Part shown: positions 1 through 11,399 of the stretch, one piece after another
Numbering within the stretch: the stretch's first letter is position 1
Layout: each line of letters begins with the position of its first letter
Source: Bugula neritina
Lineage: Eukaryota > Bryozoa > Gymnolaemata > Cheilostomatida > Bugulidae
Direction of reading: 5' to 3'
Length of the DNA: 64,000 nucleotides
Assembly (NCBI GenBank): GCA_964035545.1
Contig: OZ037771.1
Coordinates: forward strand, 11,731,980-11,795,979
Notes under the pieces: generated by a model
What the model saw: only the letters and a program-made list of their open reading frames with translations
What the model was told of the DNA's origin: nothing
Database searches by the model: none
Program-made: the position numbers and the translations under genes

Positions 1-724
1 AATTTGAAATATTTTTAATGTTAATAGCTTTGGAGACTTTCCAATCTCAATCTTTAAAAATCTACCAACAGAAATCCAATTAAACTATTTTAGCTGGCAT
101 AGAAATCATTTTACATTTTTTGTTATCATATGAAGTGTAAGGTGCTTTCTGTACCAGCTTTTTATTCCTTCATCAGGGAACACAACTCTATACTCCAGTC
201 ACAACAATATTCTAGTTAACATAGAATAACTTTAATCTTGTCTGATTAAAAGCACAAGGTGAGGGTTAGTCTATACTAACTGTATATTTTTTATTCTCCA
301 TTTTAAAAATCTCTCAATGTAATTGGTTGTATGACAAGAGAAATTATACAGATGCTGTCTTGGTCATCATCAAAATTAGTAAGAAATCTACAAATAGCAT
401 AGTTTTGAATCTAATTCCATATAATATAATACATGGAAGTTGGATCAATCTTGACTATAGCTGTATATTTTATCTAGATCTGCACTTAACAAAGCCTGCC
501 AATATGTTTTAATTTTTAGTAAACATTGTGATTTTCGATTAGTCAAATATTCTGTGGACTCATTGATCATATTTAGCAGGCATAGAAGCCATTATAAATT
601 TCCATATGATATAATGCATGTAGTTGGGGTGGTTCTATACTAACTGTATATATTTTATATTCTCCAATATTTCATGTTCATATCTACAAACAGAAAACTC
701 ATTGAAAATATTTTAGCTGGCATC
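1..724. repeat. Diverged satellite, first block (cut by window edge)
   Basis: This is the same repeat family as 3200-7580 and 11400-14780. It has recurring sub-motifs: TTAGCTGGCATAGAAATCAT, TACCAGCTTTTTATTCCTTC, ATCAGGGAACACAACTCTA, TTCTAGTTAACATAGAA and TTCTATACTAACTGTAT. The block ends at a sharp junction (TTAGCTGGCAT to CCTTCAGC, about 724), where it abuts the truncated copy of the acyltransferase last exon. Confidence 0.8.
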
Positions 725-856
725 CTTCAGCTATTCCATATTTATGTTTGTGAGTTTCGAAAAGGTTTATAAGAGCTGCAACATATCTAGTGTGAAGTTC
801 ATTGATCTCTTCAGATGTTGGGGTATCGTTCTGGTCTACTTCTATTGGTGAACCAA
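725..856 (-). pseudogene. DGAT2-like terminal exon, copy 1 (truncated, acceptor lost)
   Basis: The reverse complement encodes the start of the C-terminal exon (GSPIEVDQNDTPTSEE and on to KHKYGIAEG) seen intact at 15511-15665. Two lesions are visible. The last residues and the stop codon are replaced by satellite sequence at the junction near 724. The splice acceptor dinucleotide AG is AC (genomic GT at 857-858 where the other copies have CT). With both ends damaged it cannot serve as a terminal exon. Confidence 0.8.
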
Positions 857-2816
857 GTAAAAACAAGAGCTGAAAGGTTTATATTGTATTACCCATCACT
901 TTCAAAAACACTGTGATAACATTAAGATGTAAATACCAATCTACTCTCCAGTCTTCATTATTGTATGTTTCGCAGTATATTACAAGCAGTCTCATGGCTA
1001 CATAATGAAAGGTTGTCACAAAAAGCTCAGACCTACTCTGTACCATGGTGCTAAAGGATTATACAATAGCCTTGGTGTAATAAGGTGCCACTGAAATATT
1101 ATAATAAATAGCCAAGTGTTTTAGTTTAATGAAACAAAAAAAAATAATAATACCATATCTGTTCATCCTAACACTGCCTGGGCAAATGTGTCCACTAAGA
1201 TCAGTCCTGAAACACTAAATTGTAGAAAGTTCACTGCTGATCTTTTTGCTCTATTTCTGATTTTATTTTTAAATGATTCTGGGAAAGTATTATTATTGCC
1301 ATTACATTGAATAACACTCAGTAATTCTGAATACTAACAATTCTAGTAAAAAAACTAAATAAACACCCAAACAGATGAAATATTATATAGATATGATACA
1401 ATACAATGTAATGTACAGCTAATTAGTCTAAACTCTAAAGCAAAATTTTAAAATATCTTTTAAATTTATTTTATGATGACATATTAGTTCAAATGGAGTG
1501 TTTTAATAAATTAAGTTGTTATCATTTTACGGTATGGACTTATACTGATTGTATTTTATTTGATCGAAAAAAGTGAGGAGTTTTTACATGAATATAGTAA
1601 TTGCGAAATGAATTAAATAGCTTAGCGCTAAATGTTAGCAAAATTGCAAATTGCAGTGACTCAATAATTTATGCAAGGGATTGTGTTGGAAAAGCCAGTT
1701 TTATCTATTAATCCTATTTTATAGCTGAATATAGTTATTTTGTTTTTATAACTTAGGTATTTTTGCAGAACGTGGTGTAATTTAAATGGCAATTTGTTTT
1801 AGTTAAGCACTATTAGATGTTATTTATTTAATTAAAATTCTAAATTCTAAAACAAATATCTTATAAAACTAAAAGCATTAATTCATAAAGTCCTTCTTAT
1901 AAAAATACTTAGATACTCATGCTGTTATATGAATCATGTTGCCATTCTATACACTGAACAAACAACAACTAAAGTTAAAATTAGTTGAAAATTCAAAAAA
2001 TTATTTGTTTTAAGCGTGTAAAAATTGACAGCATGAGAGAATTTTAATTAATACTGTGTCTTTTTTAACGGAAACACAATTAAAAGATGTGTAGTAAAGA
2101 AATTTTAACTAACTATTTGTGAAAGCTAACGCTGCTTATGATCTTGCTATACCAGATAAAACATTGGTATTATTTGTTTTTGATAATTGAATAATTGAAA
2201 TCTGTGTAACTGTTAGTAGATTATAATATTTTATAGAATATCACTTTTAAAAATGTACTCACTGACTATTTTTGAATGATTATATTTATAAACCTGATGC
2301 TAAAATTATAATTGAAACCTGTGTACTTGAACTACAAAACCAGCATATAATGTAGAAAATAGAACTTGAAACTGAGGCTGTGAGATGTTTTGCTTTTTAT
2401 ATATTACTACTCTATTATCGTTAGGAGGAAATATACATATTAGCAGCAAGAGTTTACTTGAGAAAAATAAGGAGGCTCATAGTATGCTAAATTAATTTAC
2501 CTGGCCCATATTGTAAACTGTGTGTCACTATGTAGCAAATTTGTGAGAAATGCTACTGAGAAGTTCCTAGGGTTACTTGAGCTCTTATTTCTGGACTGAA
2601 TAATATAATGAAAGAACTGGTAAAGGAAGCATGGAAAACTATTATTAGTTAGTAAAGCAGCAGTAGCTGTCAAAGCGAAAGCAAATATATTATTAAAGCT
2701 TTTGTTTTTATCAGCTTTCATGTTAGTTATCCCTATCCAGTTTCATTTTCTAAGAAGTGCTGATGTTGTTTGCAAGGACAAAACTCACATTTGACCTAAA
2801 AAAAATAAAACCAATG
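857..2816. other. Duplicated spacer, no gene seen
   Basis: Positions 857-993 are homologous to intron 4 of the DGAT2-like gene. Positions 994-1300 match 8673-8965, and 1841-2816 match about 10000-10985. Position 1306-1840 has no counterpart in the second copy. The sequence is AT-rich with no convincing open frame. The only longer minus frame near 2500-2720 is conserved in copy 2 with indels and looks non-coding. Confidence 0.6.
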
Positions 2817-2873
2817 GATTGCTTTTGTAGAGGAGTCAACTGGGCGTGAACATTATATTTGGTGGTTCAGCGT

Positions 2874-3139
2874 CCAATCACAAGTCACCTGAGTGGTTGC
2901 CCTTTTCCCAGACCAATATAAAGAGCTGCACTTCCAGGGAATCTCAGTGTCAACCAAGCACCAACATCAGAAGAAGACCTGGAGATGTAACACTTGGACT
3001 CTTAATCACTTTGACACATAAAGAAAATCTCAACTGGTTGGGTTTGCAGAAGAATGAAAGATACTGGTAAAGAACTATACAAGAACTGCTAAAGAAGAGT
3101 TGAACAAGAAATGAAATATACGTTTCAAATCTTAGTCAG
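2874..3139 (+). promoter_or_regulatory. Pol II core promoter plus candidate non-coding first exon, copy 1
   Basis: A CCAAT box lies at 2874-2878 and TATAAAG at 2917-2923. A TCAGT initiator lies at 2944-2948, so the A falls 29 bases after the TATA start, which is canonical spacing. A putative exon of about 194 bases follows and ends at a donor-like CAG|GTAATC (exon end 3139). No long ORF starts downstream; the first ATG is followed at once by TAA. All elements are kept in the second copy (11041-11304). What is transcribed is unknown; an RNA running through the satellite is one possibility. Confidence 0.5.
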
Positions 3140-3199
3140 GTAATCAACATCACTAACTACTTTCTCTTTATTATATCTGCTTCAGAATTTGGTCTTGCT

Positions 3200-6100
3200 A
3201 TCTTCAAACACTCCTATATTTAAACTGGCACATAAATAACTTTACACCATTATTCTAGTTAACATAGAAGAACTTCAATCTCTTCTGATAGTAAGGGTTG
3301 GGGTAGTTCTATACTAACTGTATTCTGTATATTATCCAATAGTTTATCTTATCTGCAAACAAAAACTCATTGAAAATATTTTAGCTGGCATAGAAATCAT
3401 TTTGCATTTTTTGCTAACATACAAAGTGTAAGGTGTTTTCTATACCAGCTCTGTATTCCTTCTTTCACCTGGAACACAACTCTATATTTTAGTGACAACA
3501 ACAATATTCTAGTTGGCATAGAACAACTTTAATCTTGTCTGACAGAAAGTTCAAGGTGAGGGTTGTTCTATACTAACTGTATATTTTGTATTCTTTATCT
3601 ATATATTCTTTCATCAGGGAACACAACTCCAATTTCTAATTAGAGCAACAGTCTTCTAGTTAACATAGACTTGATCTTGTCTGTCATAAGTCTTTCCAAA
3701 TAGTTGTTAATAATTATTATTTTTAATTTCAATAGAACCTCATGACTTTCATATCTTCAAAGATCTACCAACAGGAGTAAATTTAAAATATTTTAGCTAG
3801 CATAGAAGTCATTTAACATTTTTTTGCTAACATACAAAAGTGTAAGATGATTTCTATACCAGCTTTATGTTTCTTTGTCGGGGAACACAATTCTATACTC
3901 TAGTATCAACAGTATATTCTAGTTAACATAGAACAACTTTAATTCCATATAATATAATGCATGGAGTTGAAGTGATTCTATACTAATTGTATATTTTGTA
4001 TCCTCAGTATGACATAGAGCACTGGGTTGGGGTGGTTCTGTAATACCTGTACGTTTTAAGTCTACAATTATCACAGCCTATACAAGTATGGCTTTATGAA
4101 ATATTTTTAATGTTAATAGCTTTGTAGACTTTCCAATCTCAATCTTTAAAAATCTACCAACAGAAATCCACTTAAACTATTTTAGCTGGCATAGAAATAG
4201 CTTTACATTTTTTGTTGGTATACAAAGTGTAAGGTGCTTTCCATACAAGCTTTATGTTCCTTTGTCAGGGAACAGAACTCTACTCTAGTGAGAAACAATA
4301 TTCTAGTTAGCATAGACTTACTTTTACCATGTCTTGTATAATGCACAAGTTGAGAGTTGTTCTATACTAACTGTATCCTATATCCTCAGTTTGATAAAAA
4401 GCTCTGAGTTGGGGTAGTTCTATACTAACTGTATATTTCCCAGTCTACCAAAATTGCTTTATAAAACATTTTCAACTTCTAGTGATATAAGCAACAATAT
4501 ATATTCTATTTAACATAGAACAACTTCAGTTTCATATGGTATAATGCATGGAGTTTATATAGTTTTATAGTAAATGTATATTTTAAGAAAGAAACAATAT
4601 TCCAGTTAACATAGAACAACTTCTTTCCAGTCTGATATATAGCACTGGGTTGGGGTAGTTCTATATTAACTGTATATTTATTTTATGTCTTCCATTGTCA
4701 AAGCTCATCAATATTGTTTCACAAATTTTGTTCAAATTTACTAAATATTTTGTACCTTCATATCCTGAAAGGTTCTGCAAACAGAAAGTCATTATTAAAA
4801 CATTTTAGCTGGCATAGAAATCATTTTATACTTTTTGCTAGCATACAAAGTGTAAGGTGCTTTCTATACCAGCTTTCTATTCCATCATCAGGGAACATAA
4901 CTCTGTATTCTAGTAACAGCAACAATATTCTAGTTAGCATAGAATAACTTTAGTCTTGTCTGACAGAAAGCACAAGGTTAAGGTTGTTCTATACTAACTG
5001 TGTATTTTATGTCCTCTGTATCCTCAGTCAGCACTGCAAACGATAATTCATTTAAACTATTTTAGCTGGCATAGAAATAATTTTACATTTTTTGTTATCA
5101 TATGAAGTGTAAGGTGCTTTCTATACCAGCTTTATATTCCTTCATCAGGGAACACAACTCTATACTCTAGTCACAACAATATTCCAATTAACATAGACTT
5201 ACTTTAATCTTGTCTGATATCTAAAGCACAAGGTGAGGGTAATTCTATACTAATTGTATATTTTATGTCTACTGTTATCCCAGTCTAAGAATATTGCTTA
5301 ACAAAACAAATTTAATTTTAGTAAAGCTTTATGACTATCATATTTTTAAAGTTCTGTAACCAACAACTATTCATTTGAATAATTTTACGTATTTTGCTAA
5401 CATACAAAGTGTAAGGTGCTTTCCATACCAGCTCTATATTCCCTCATCAGGGAACAAAACTCTATTCTAGCACCATCATATCTTGAAATGTTCTGCAAAC
5501 TGAAATTCATTTAAACTATTTTAGCTGCCATACAAGGTGCTTTTTATACTAGCTTTATATTCCTTCATCAGGGAACACAACTCTATATTCTAGTGACAGC
5601 AATAATAGTTTAGTTAACATGAAACAAACATAATTCTACATGATATAAAGCAAGGGTTGGGGTGATTCTATACTAACTCTATATATTGTATGTCCTTGTC
5701 AATATTGCTTTACAAAATTTTTCCTAAATTATTCAAACATTACCAAAGCCTTTGCACTTTTATATCCTAAAATGCTCTGCAACTAGAAAGCATTGAAAGT
5801 GATTTAGCTGGCATAGAAATAATTTATTACTTTTCTCCCCCATACAAGGTGTAAAGCTCCAATACCATCTTTATATTCCTTCATCAGAAAACACAACTCC
5901 AGTTTTTAGTTACAGCAACAAAAAAATTTAGTCAAAGTGGAACAACTTTTACCCAGCAAAGATATATTATATCATTTGGGTCTTTCCTTATTAACTCTAT
6001 TATGTTATACCTAAAATTATCTCGACCTACCAATATTGCTTTATAAAAGATTTTCAAGTAAAGCTTTATGGCAATCATACCTTCAAAGATCTACCAACAA

Positions 6101-7580
6101 CCGTTCATTTGAAATATTATTTTAGCTGGCATAAAATTCATTTTACATTTTTGCTAACATACAAAGTGTAAGGTGCTTTCTGTACCAGCTTTATATTTCT
6201 CTATCAAGAAACACAACTGCTTATTTTAATGACAGCAAAAACTGTTTAGTTAACATACACCAGGAACTTTATATGTATGTTGTTTTATCAGGGGACACAG
6301 CTCTTTATTCTAGTGACAACAATGTTCTAGTTAGCATAGAACAACTTCTATCCAGTCTAATATAGAGCACTGAGTTGGGGTAGTTCTATATTAACTGTAT
6401 ATTTTATGTCTGCAATTATCCTAGCCTACCAAGTATTTTCAACTTCTAGTGATAGCAACAATATTCTAGTTAACATAGAATAACTTTAATCTTGTCTGAT
6501 CAAAAGCACAAGGTGAGGGTTAGTCTATACTAACTGTTTATTTTTTATTCTCCATTTTCACAACCCCTCAATGAAATTAGTTGTATGACAGAAGAAATTA
6601 TACAGATGCTGTCTTGGTGGCATAGTTTTGAATCTAATCCATATAGTATAATACATGAAGTTGGATAAATCTTGACTATGGCTGGCTGTGTATTTTATCT
6701 CGATATATGCATTTAACAAAGCCTCTCAATATGTTTTAAGTTTTAGTAAAGATTGTGATTTTCAATTAGTTAAATATTCTGTGGACAGAACAACTCATTG
6801 AAAATATTTAGCAGGCATAGAAATAATTTTAAATTTCCATATGATATAATGCATGTAGTTGGGGTGGTTCTATACTAACTGTATATATTTTATATTCTCC
6901 AATATTTTATGTTCATATCTACAAACAGAAAACTCATTAAAAATATTTTAGCTGGCATGGAAACAATCTGGTATTTTTTGCAAACCTACAAAATGTAAGG
7001 TGCTTTTTATACCAGCTTTATATTCGCTCATCAGGGAACACAACCCTATATTCTAGTCACAACAATATTCCAGTTAACATAGACTTACTTTAATCTTGTC
7101 TGATATCTAAAGCACAAGGTGAGGGTAATTCTATACTAACTGTATATTTTATGTCTAATATTATCCCTGCCTACCAATATTGCTTAACAAAAAAATTTCA
7201 GTTTTAGTAAAGCTTTATGACTATCATATCTTCAAAGATCTGCAACCAACAACTGTTCTTTGGAAATAATTTTCTATTTTATGCTAACATACAAAGTGTG
7301 AAGTGCATTCTATACCAGCTTTATATTCCTTCATCAGGGAACACAACTTTATATTCTAGTTACAGCAACAATATATTCTAGTTAACATAGAACAACTTTA
7401 ATCTTGTCTGACAGAAAGTACAAGGTGAGGGTTGTTCTATACTAACTGTATATTTTGTATTCTTCATCTATATATTCCTTCATTAGGGAACACAACTCCA
7501 ATTTTTAGTTAGAAAAACCTCTATCCAGTCTGATATATTGCATTGGGTTGTGGTGGTTCTATTGTAACTGTATATATATT
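3200..7580. repeat. Diverged complex satellite, second block
   Basis: Degenerate units of very roughly 330 bases are built from shorter sub-repeats. Typical order: TTAGCTGGCATAGAAATCAT; CTAACATACAAAGTGTAAGG; a segment ending in TACCAGCTTTATATTCC; TCATCAGGGAACACAACTCT; CAATATTCTAGTTAACATAG; ATCTTGTCTGACAGAAAG; TACAAGGTGAGGG; TTCTATACTAACTGTATATT; TTATCCCAGCCTACC. Unit boundaries and lengths vary through internal deletions. It is not coding in any frame. Across the three blocks the branchpoint-like heptamer TACTAAC occurs exactly at least fifteen times. Confidence 0.8.
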
Positions 7581-7639
7581 TTATGTTTTCCATTGTCAAA
7601 GCTAATCAATATTGCTTTCCAAAAATGATGTCTTTGATA

Positions 7640-8160
7640 TTTTACAAAAAGGTCGGAAATGGCTATATCTCAACTATTATTCTGGGCAAACAAACTAATA
7701 ACAGTGATCAGGGTGCAATGGTTAGGTGGCCCATTGTGCCCAGTGTGGCCAAGTTGAAAATAAATGTGGTTCAAGGAAAATTTATTTTAGAGTTTGCTAT
7801 TATACTAGTTGAGCAATGTAGAGACAAGCAATGGCAACAATATCAGTAGAACCTAAGCTTGTTAGCTTTGAGTGCAACAAGTTATAAAGCTTTTATGACA
7901 TGTACAAAAAGTAGGCAAAAACAGTTTTTGACTCGCCTCTTCAACATGTATGCTCTGCAAGTGTTGAAACTACAATGGTTGAATAATTACGTCATTGCCT
8001 TTTTATTAAAGAAAAATTACAAATCTAAGTCACTAAGTTCTCTCACAATTTAACTGGCTTTTTGTACCCCTATGACAGTTGTGCCACTCCCCCCTCTGTT
8101 ACCCCTATATGTCTGGTATTAGAATATCCTCATACATAAGCTATTGTAAATTAAACTGTG
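7640..8160 (+). other. Conserved 3' block of the duplication unit (possible terminal exon)
   Basis: This non-satellite block is strongly conserved with 14850-15360. It starts near an acceptor-like CTAATAACAG (about 7690-7700), keeps a short open frame ending in KQWQQYQ and a stop near 7847, and has ATTAAAG near 8007, a variant poly(A) signal. The frame (centre: SDQGAMVRWPIVPSVAKLKI) is open in both copies; two of the few differences are silent. It matches no family I know. It could be the 3' end of the transcript begun at the promoter block at 2917, but nothing here proves splicing. Confidence 0.3.
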
Positions 8161-8375
8161 ATTACCAAAATACTTGTATAATTGAGTAACAACACCATTA
8201 TTTTTATGGTGTTGATACAAACATGATATATTGCTGCATATTTAAATTTTGATTTCTAACAAAATCAATACATTATTTCATAATTAATAATATTAAACTG
8301 GCTTAAAAAGTCTCTAAGTTTAGCATTTTTTTGAATTCTCAATAGGAATTCATTATTCAAAGCAGTATCGTTTTC

Positions 8376-8530
8376 TTAAAACAAGTTCAAGTGGGTTCCT
8401 TTAGCTACTTCATATTTTTGTTTGTGAGTTTCAAAGAGGTCTATGAAAGCTGCAACATATCTAGTGTGAGGTTCATTGATCTCTTCAGATGTTGGGGTAT
8501 CGTGCTGGTCTACTTCTATTGGTGAACCAA
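8376..8530 (-). CDS. DGAT2-like terminal exon, copy 2 (open, splice-competent)
   Basis: This is a 155-base exon with an intact acceptor (CTTGTTTTTAG on the minus strand) and an open frame to TAA at 8376-8378. It encodes 50 residues from GSPIEVDQHDTP to GTHLNLF, matching the family's C-terminal region. Against the exon at 15511-15665 it differs in nine codons (ten bases), and every change alters the amino acid. It has no upstream acyltransferase exons of its own: homology ends in intron 4. It could act only as an alternative last exon for exon 4 at 15833, about 7.3 kb away, or it is a decaying duplicate. The all-replacement pattern argues against ordinary purifying selection. Confidence 0.5.
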
Positions 8531-11040
8531 CTAAAAACAAGAGCTGAAAGGTTTATATTGTATTACCCATCACTTTCAAAAACACTGGGATAATATTAAG
8601 ATGTAAATACCAATCTACTCTCCAGTTTTCATTATTGTATGTTTCACAGTATATTACAAGCAGTCTCATGCCTACATTATGAAAGGTTGTTACAAAAAGC
8701 CCAGACCTTCTCTGTACCAGGGTGCTAAAAGATTATGCAATAGCCTTGGTGTAACGAGGTGCCACTGAAATATTATAATAAATAGCCAGGTGTTTAATGA
8801 AACACACAAAAATAATAATACCATATCTGTTCATTCAAACACTGCCTGGGCAGATGTGTCCACTGAGATCAGTCCTGAAACACTAAATTATAGAAAGTTT
8901 ACAGCTGATTTTATTGCTTTATTTCTGATTTTATTTTTAAATGATTCTGGGAAAGTATTATTATTGCCATTAGCAAACAGTTTGAATCATATAACAATTC
9001 CCATTATATATTTTTCTGTTAGCTACTAAACTGCCATATGAAAACAATGATGACTTATATAAGGTCAACTGTAGGTGTGATATGTTAACGACTTTTAACT
9101 TTTGCTAAAAATAATGTTCACCAATCTTAATAATAAATATAAAACTTTAAAACTCTTAAGCATTATAATCATTTATAGGGCACCATGCATATTTCATAAA
9201 GCACAAAGTGGTTGCATCTCTGTTTTCTGCCATTTTTCTCTGGGACCTGTGTTTCTACATATAAGCACAACAGGTAATGTTTGTTTGAAAATGAAAGTAG
9301 GGATGACATTTACTATGCTTTACATAATCAGGTTCCCATAAGTAATAATTAGATTGGGTACAAACTGAAAGTTTATGTACTTAGTAATTTCACTATCTTA
9401 TAATTAAGGGTTTCCTTAAAACTGTTGCTCCTGCCAGGCACATCTGTCAGACAGGTTTTAGCTAGAAATCCAACATTAGACTTTTATTGCCCAAAACTAG
9501 CTCAGCTGGCTTTCTGGTCACAAGGTAAATTATAGTTATAAGTTCTACAGGTAATTCTTTAAATAGGGGGCTTTTAATAAAGGTAAACTATTTGCAAACA
9601 GTTATTAACAAAGAAAGAAGTGAAAATGGCTGAAGAATTTTACGAATAAAGACTACCACTAAATATTTGAGAAAGTATTATACTAGGCTAACTAATTTTT
9701 TCTGCCACAGACCCTTGAACTCAACCTAGCTGCTCTCAAGTTACTGCAATATGAAATAAAAAATTAAATATAACTCTCCTACATAAATTCATTTAAAATT
9801 CTATATATTAACCAATATAGATATGACAAGCTTATCTCCAGGCAGCTAATTATAGCATAGCTCTAACTAAAGACAAATTACATCAAATTCATTTCTATAT
9901 GATAAGGTTTTGTAGGATTTTTACTAAAAAAACTACAAAACTAAAAAATAGGAAAATAGATGAAGTAAAATTTAATTTAATCATCGTAGAGATCTTTACT
10001 GTTTTCAATTCTAAAACAAATAATTTATAATTTAACTAAATGCATTAATTTATAAAGTCCCTCTTATAAAACTACTTAGGTACTCATGGTGCGATATGAA
10101 TCATGTTGCCATTCTATACACTGAACAAACAACTACAGTCAAAACTAGTTTAAAATTCATGAAAATTATTTGTTTTAAGCGTGTAACAATGGACAGCATG
10201 AGATAATTTTAATAAAACTGTGTCTTTTTTAGCACAAACACAATGAAAAGATGTGTAGTGGAGAAATTTGTGAAAGCTAACGCTGCTTATGGTCTTGCTA
10301 TACCAGATAAAACCTTGGTAATATTTGTTTTTGATAATTGAATAATTGAAATCTGTGTAACTGTTGGTAGATTATAATATTTTATAGAATATAACTTTTG
10401 AAAATGTACTCACTGACTATCTTTGAATAATTATATTTATAAACCTGATGCTAAAATTATAATTGAAACCTGTGTATTTGGACCACAAAATCAGCATATA
10501 ATGTAGAAAATAAAACTTGAAACTAAAGTTATTTGATGTTTTGCTTTTTATTTATTACTACTCTATTATCGTTAGGAGAAAATATACATATTAGCAGCAA
10601 GAGTTTACTTGAGAAACATTAAGGAGGCTCATAGTATGCTAAATTAATTTACCTGGCCCATATTGTAAAGTGTGTATCATTATGTAGCAAATTTGTGAGA
10701 AATGCTACTGAGAAGTTCCTAGGGTTAGTAGAGCTCTTATTTCTGGATTGAATAATATAATGAAAGAACTGGTAAAGAGAGCTTGGAAAACTATTATTAG
10801 TTAGCAAGGCAGCAGTACCTGCCATAAACACACCAGGTAGTCAAAAGCAAATGTATTATCAAAGCTTTCAGCTTCATCAGCTTTCATGTTATAAGTTATC
10901 CCTATCTAGTTTCATTTTCTAAGAAGTGCTTATGTTGTTTTCAAGGACAAAACTGTGTTTGACCTAAAAAAATAAAACCAATAGATTGCTTTTGCAGAGG
11001 AGTCAACTGGGCGTGAACATTCTATTTGGTGGTTCAGCGT
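8531..11040. other. Duplicated spacer of copy 2, no gene seen
   Basis: Positions 8531-8672 match intron 4 of the acyltransferase gene. Positions 8673-8965 and 10000-10985 match the copy 1 spacer. Positions 8966-9999 are specific to this copy. Short plus-strand frames at 8790-9029 and 9102-9341 have no recognisable domain and no splice context, so I do not call them. Confidence 0.55.
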
Positions 11041-11304
11041 CCAATCACAAGTCATCTGAGTGGTTGCCTTTTTCCCAGACCTATATAAAGAGCTGCACTT
11101 CCAGGGAATCTCAGTGTCAACCAAACACCAACATCAGAAGAAGATCTGGAGATGTCACACTTGGAATCTTAATCACTTTGACACATAAAGCAAATCTCAA
11201 CTGGTTGAGTTTGCAGAAGAATGAAAGCTACTGGTAATGAACTATACAAGAACTGCTAAAGAAGAGTTGAACAAGAAATGAAATACGTTTCAAATCTTAG
11301 TCAG
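11041..11304 (+). promoter_or_regulatory. Pol II core promoter plus candidate non-coding first exon, copy 2
   Basis: CCAAT lies at 11041-11045, TATAAAG at 11084-11090 and TCAGT at 11111-11115, with the initiator A 29 bases after the TATA start. The spacing is the same as in copy 1. The donor-like CAG|GTAATC follows at 11304/11305. The shared architecture despite flanking divergence suggests the block is functional or recently duplicated. Confidence 0.5.
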
Positions 11305-11399
11305 GTAATCAACATCACTAACTACTTCCTCTTTATTATATCTGCTTCAGAATTTGGTCTTGCTATCTTCAAACACTCCTTTATTTAAACTGGCATATA

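Noticed and set aside
2497-10831. Minus-strand frames conserved in both unit copies (2497-2721 and 10649-10831)
   Set aside because: The copies differ by indels that change the N-terminal part, and no domain is present; similarity is explained by the duplication.
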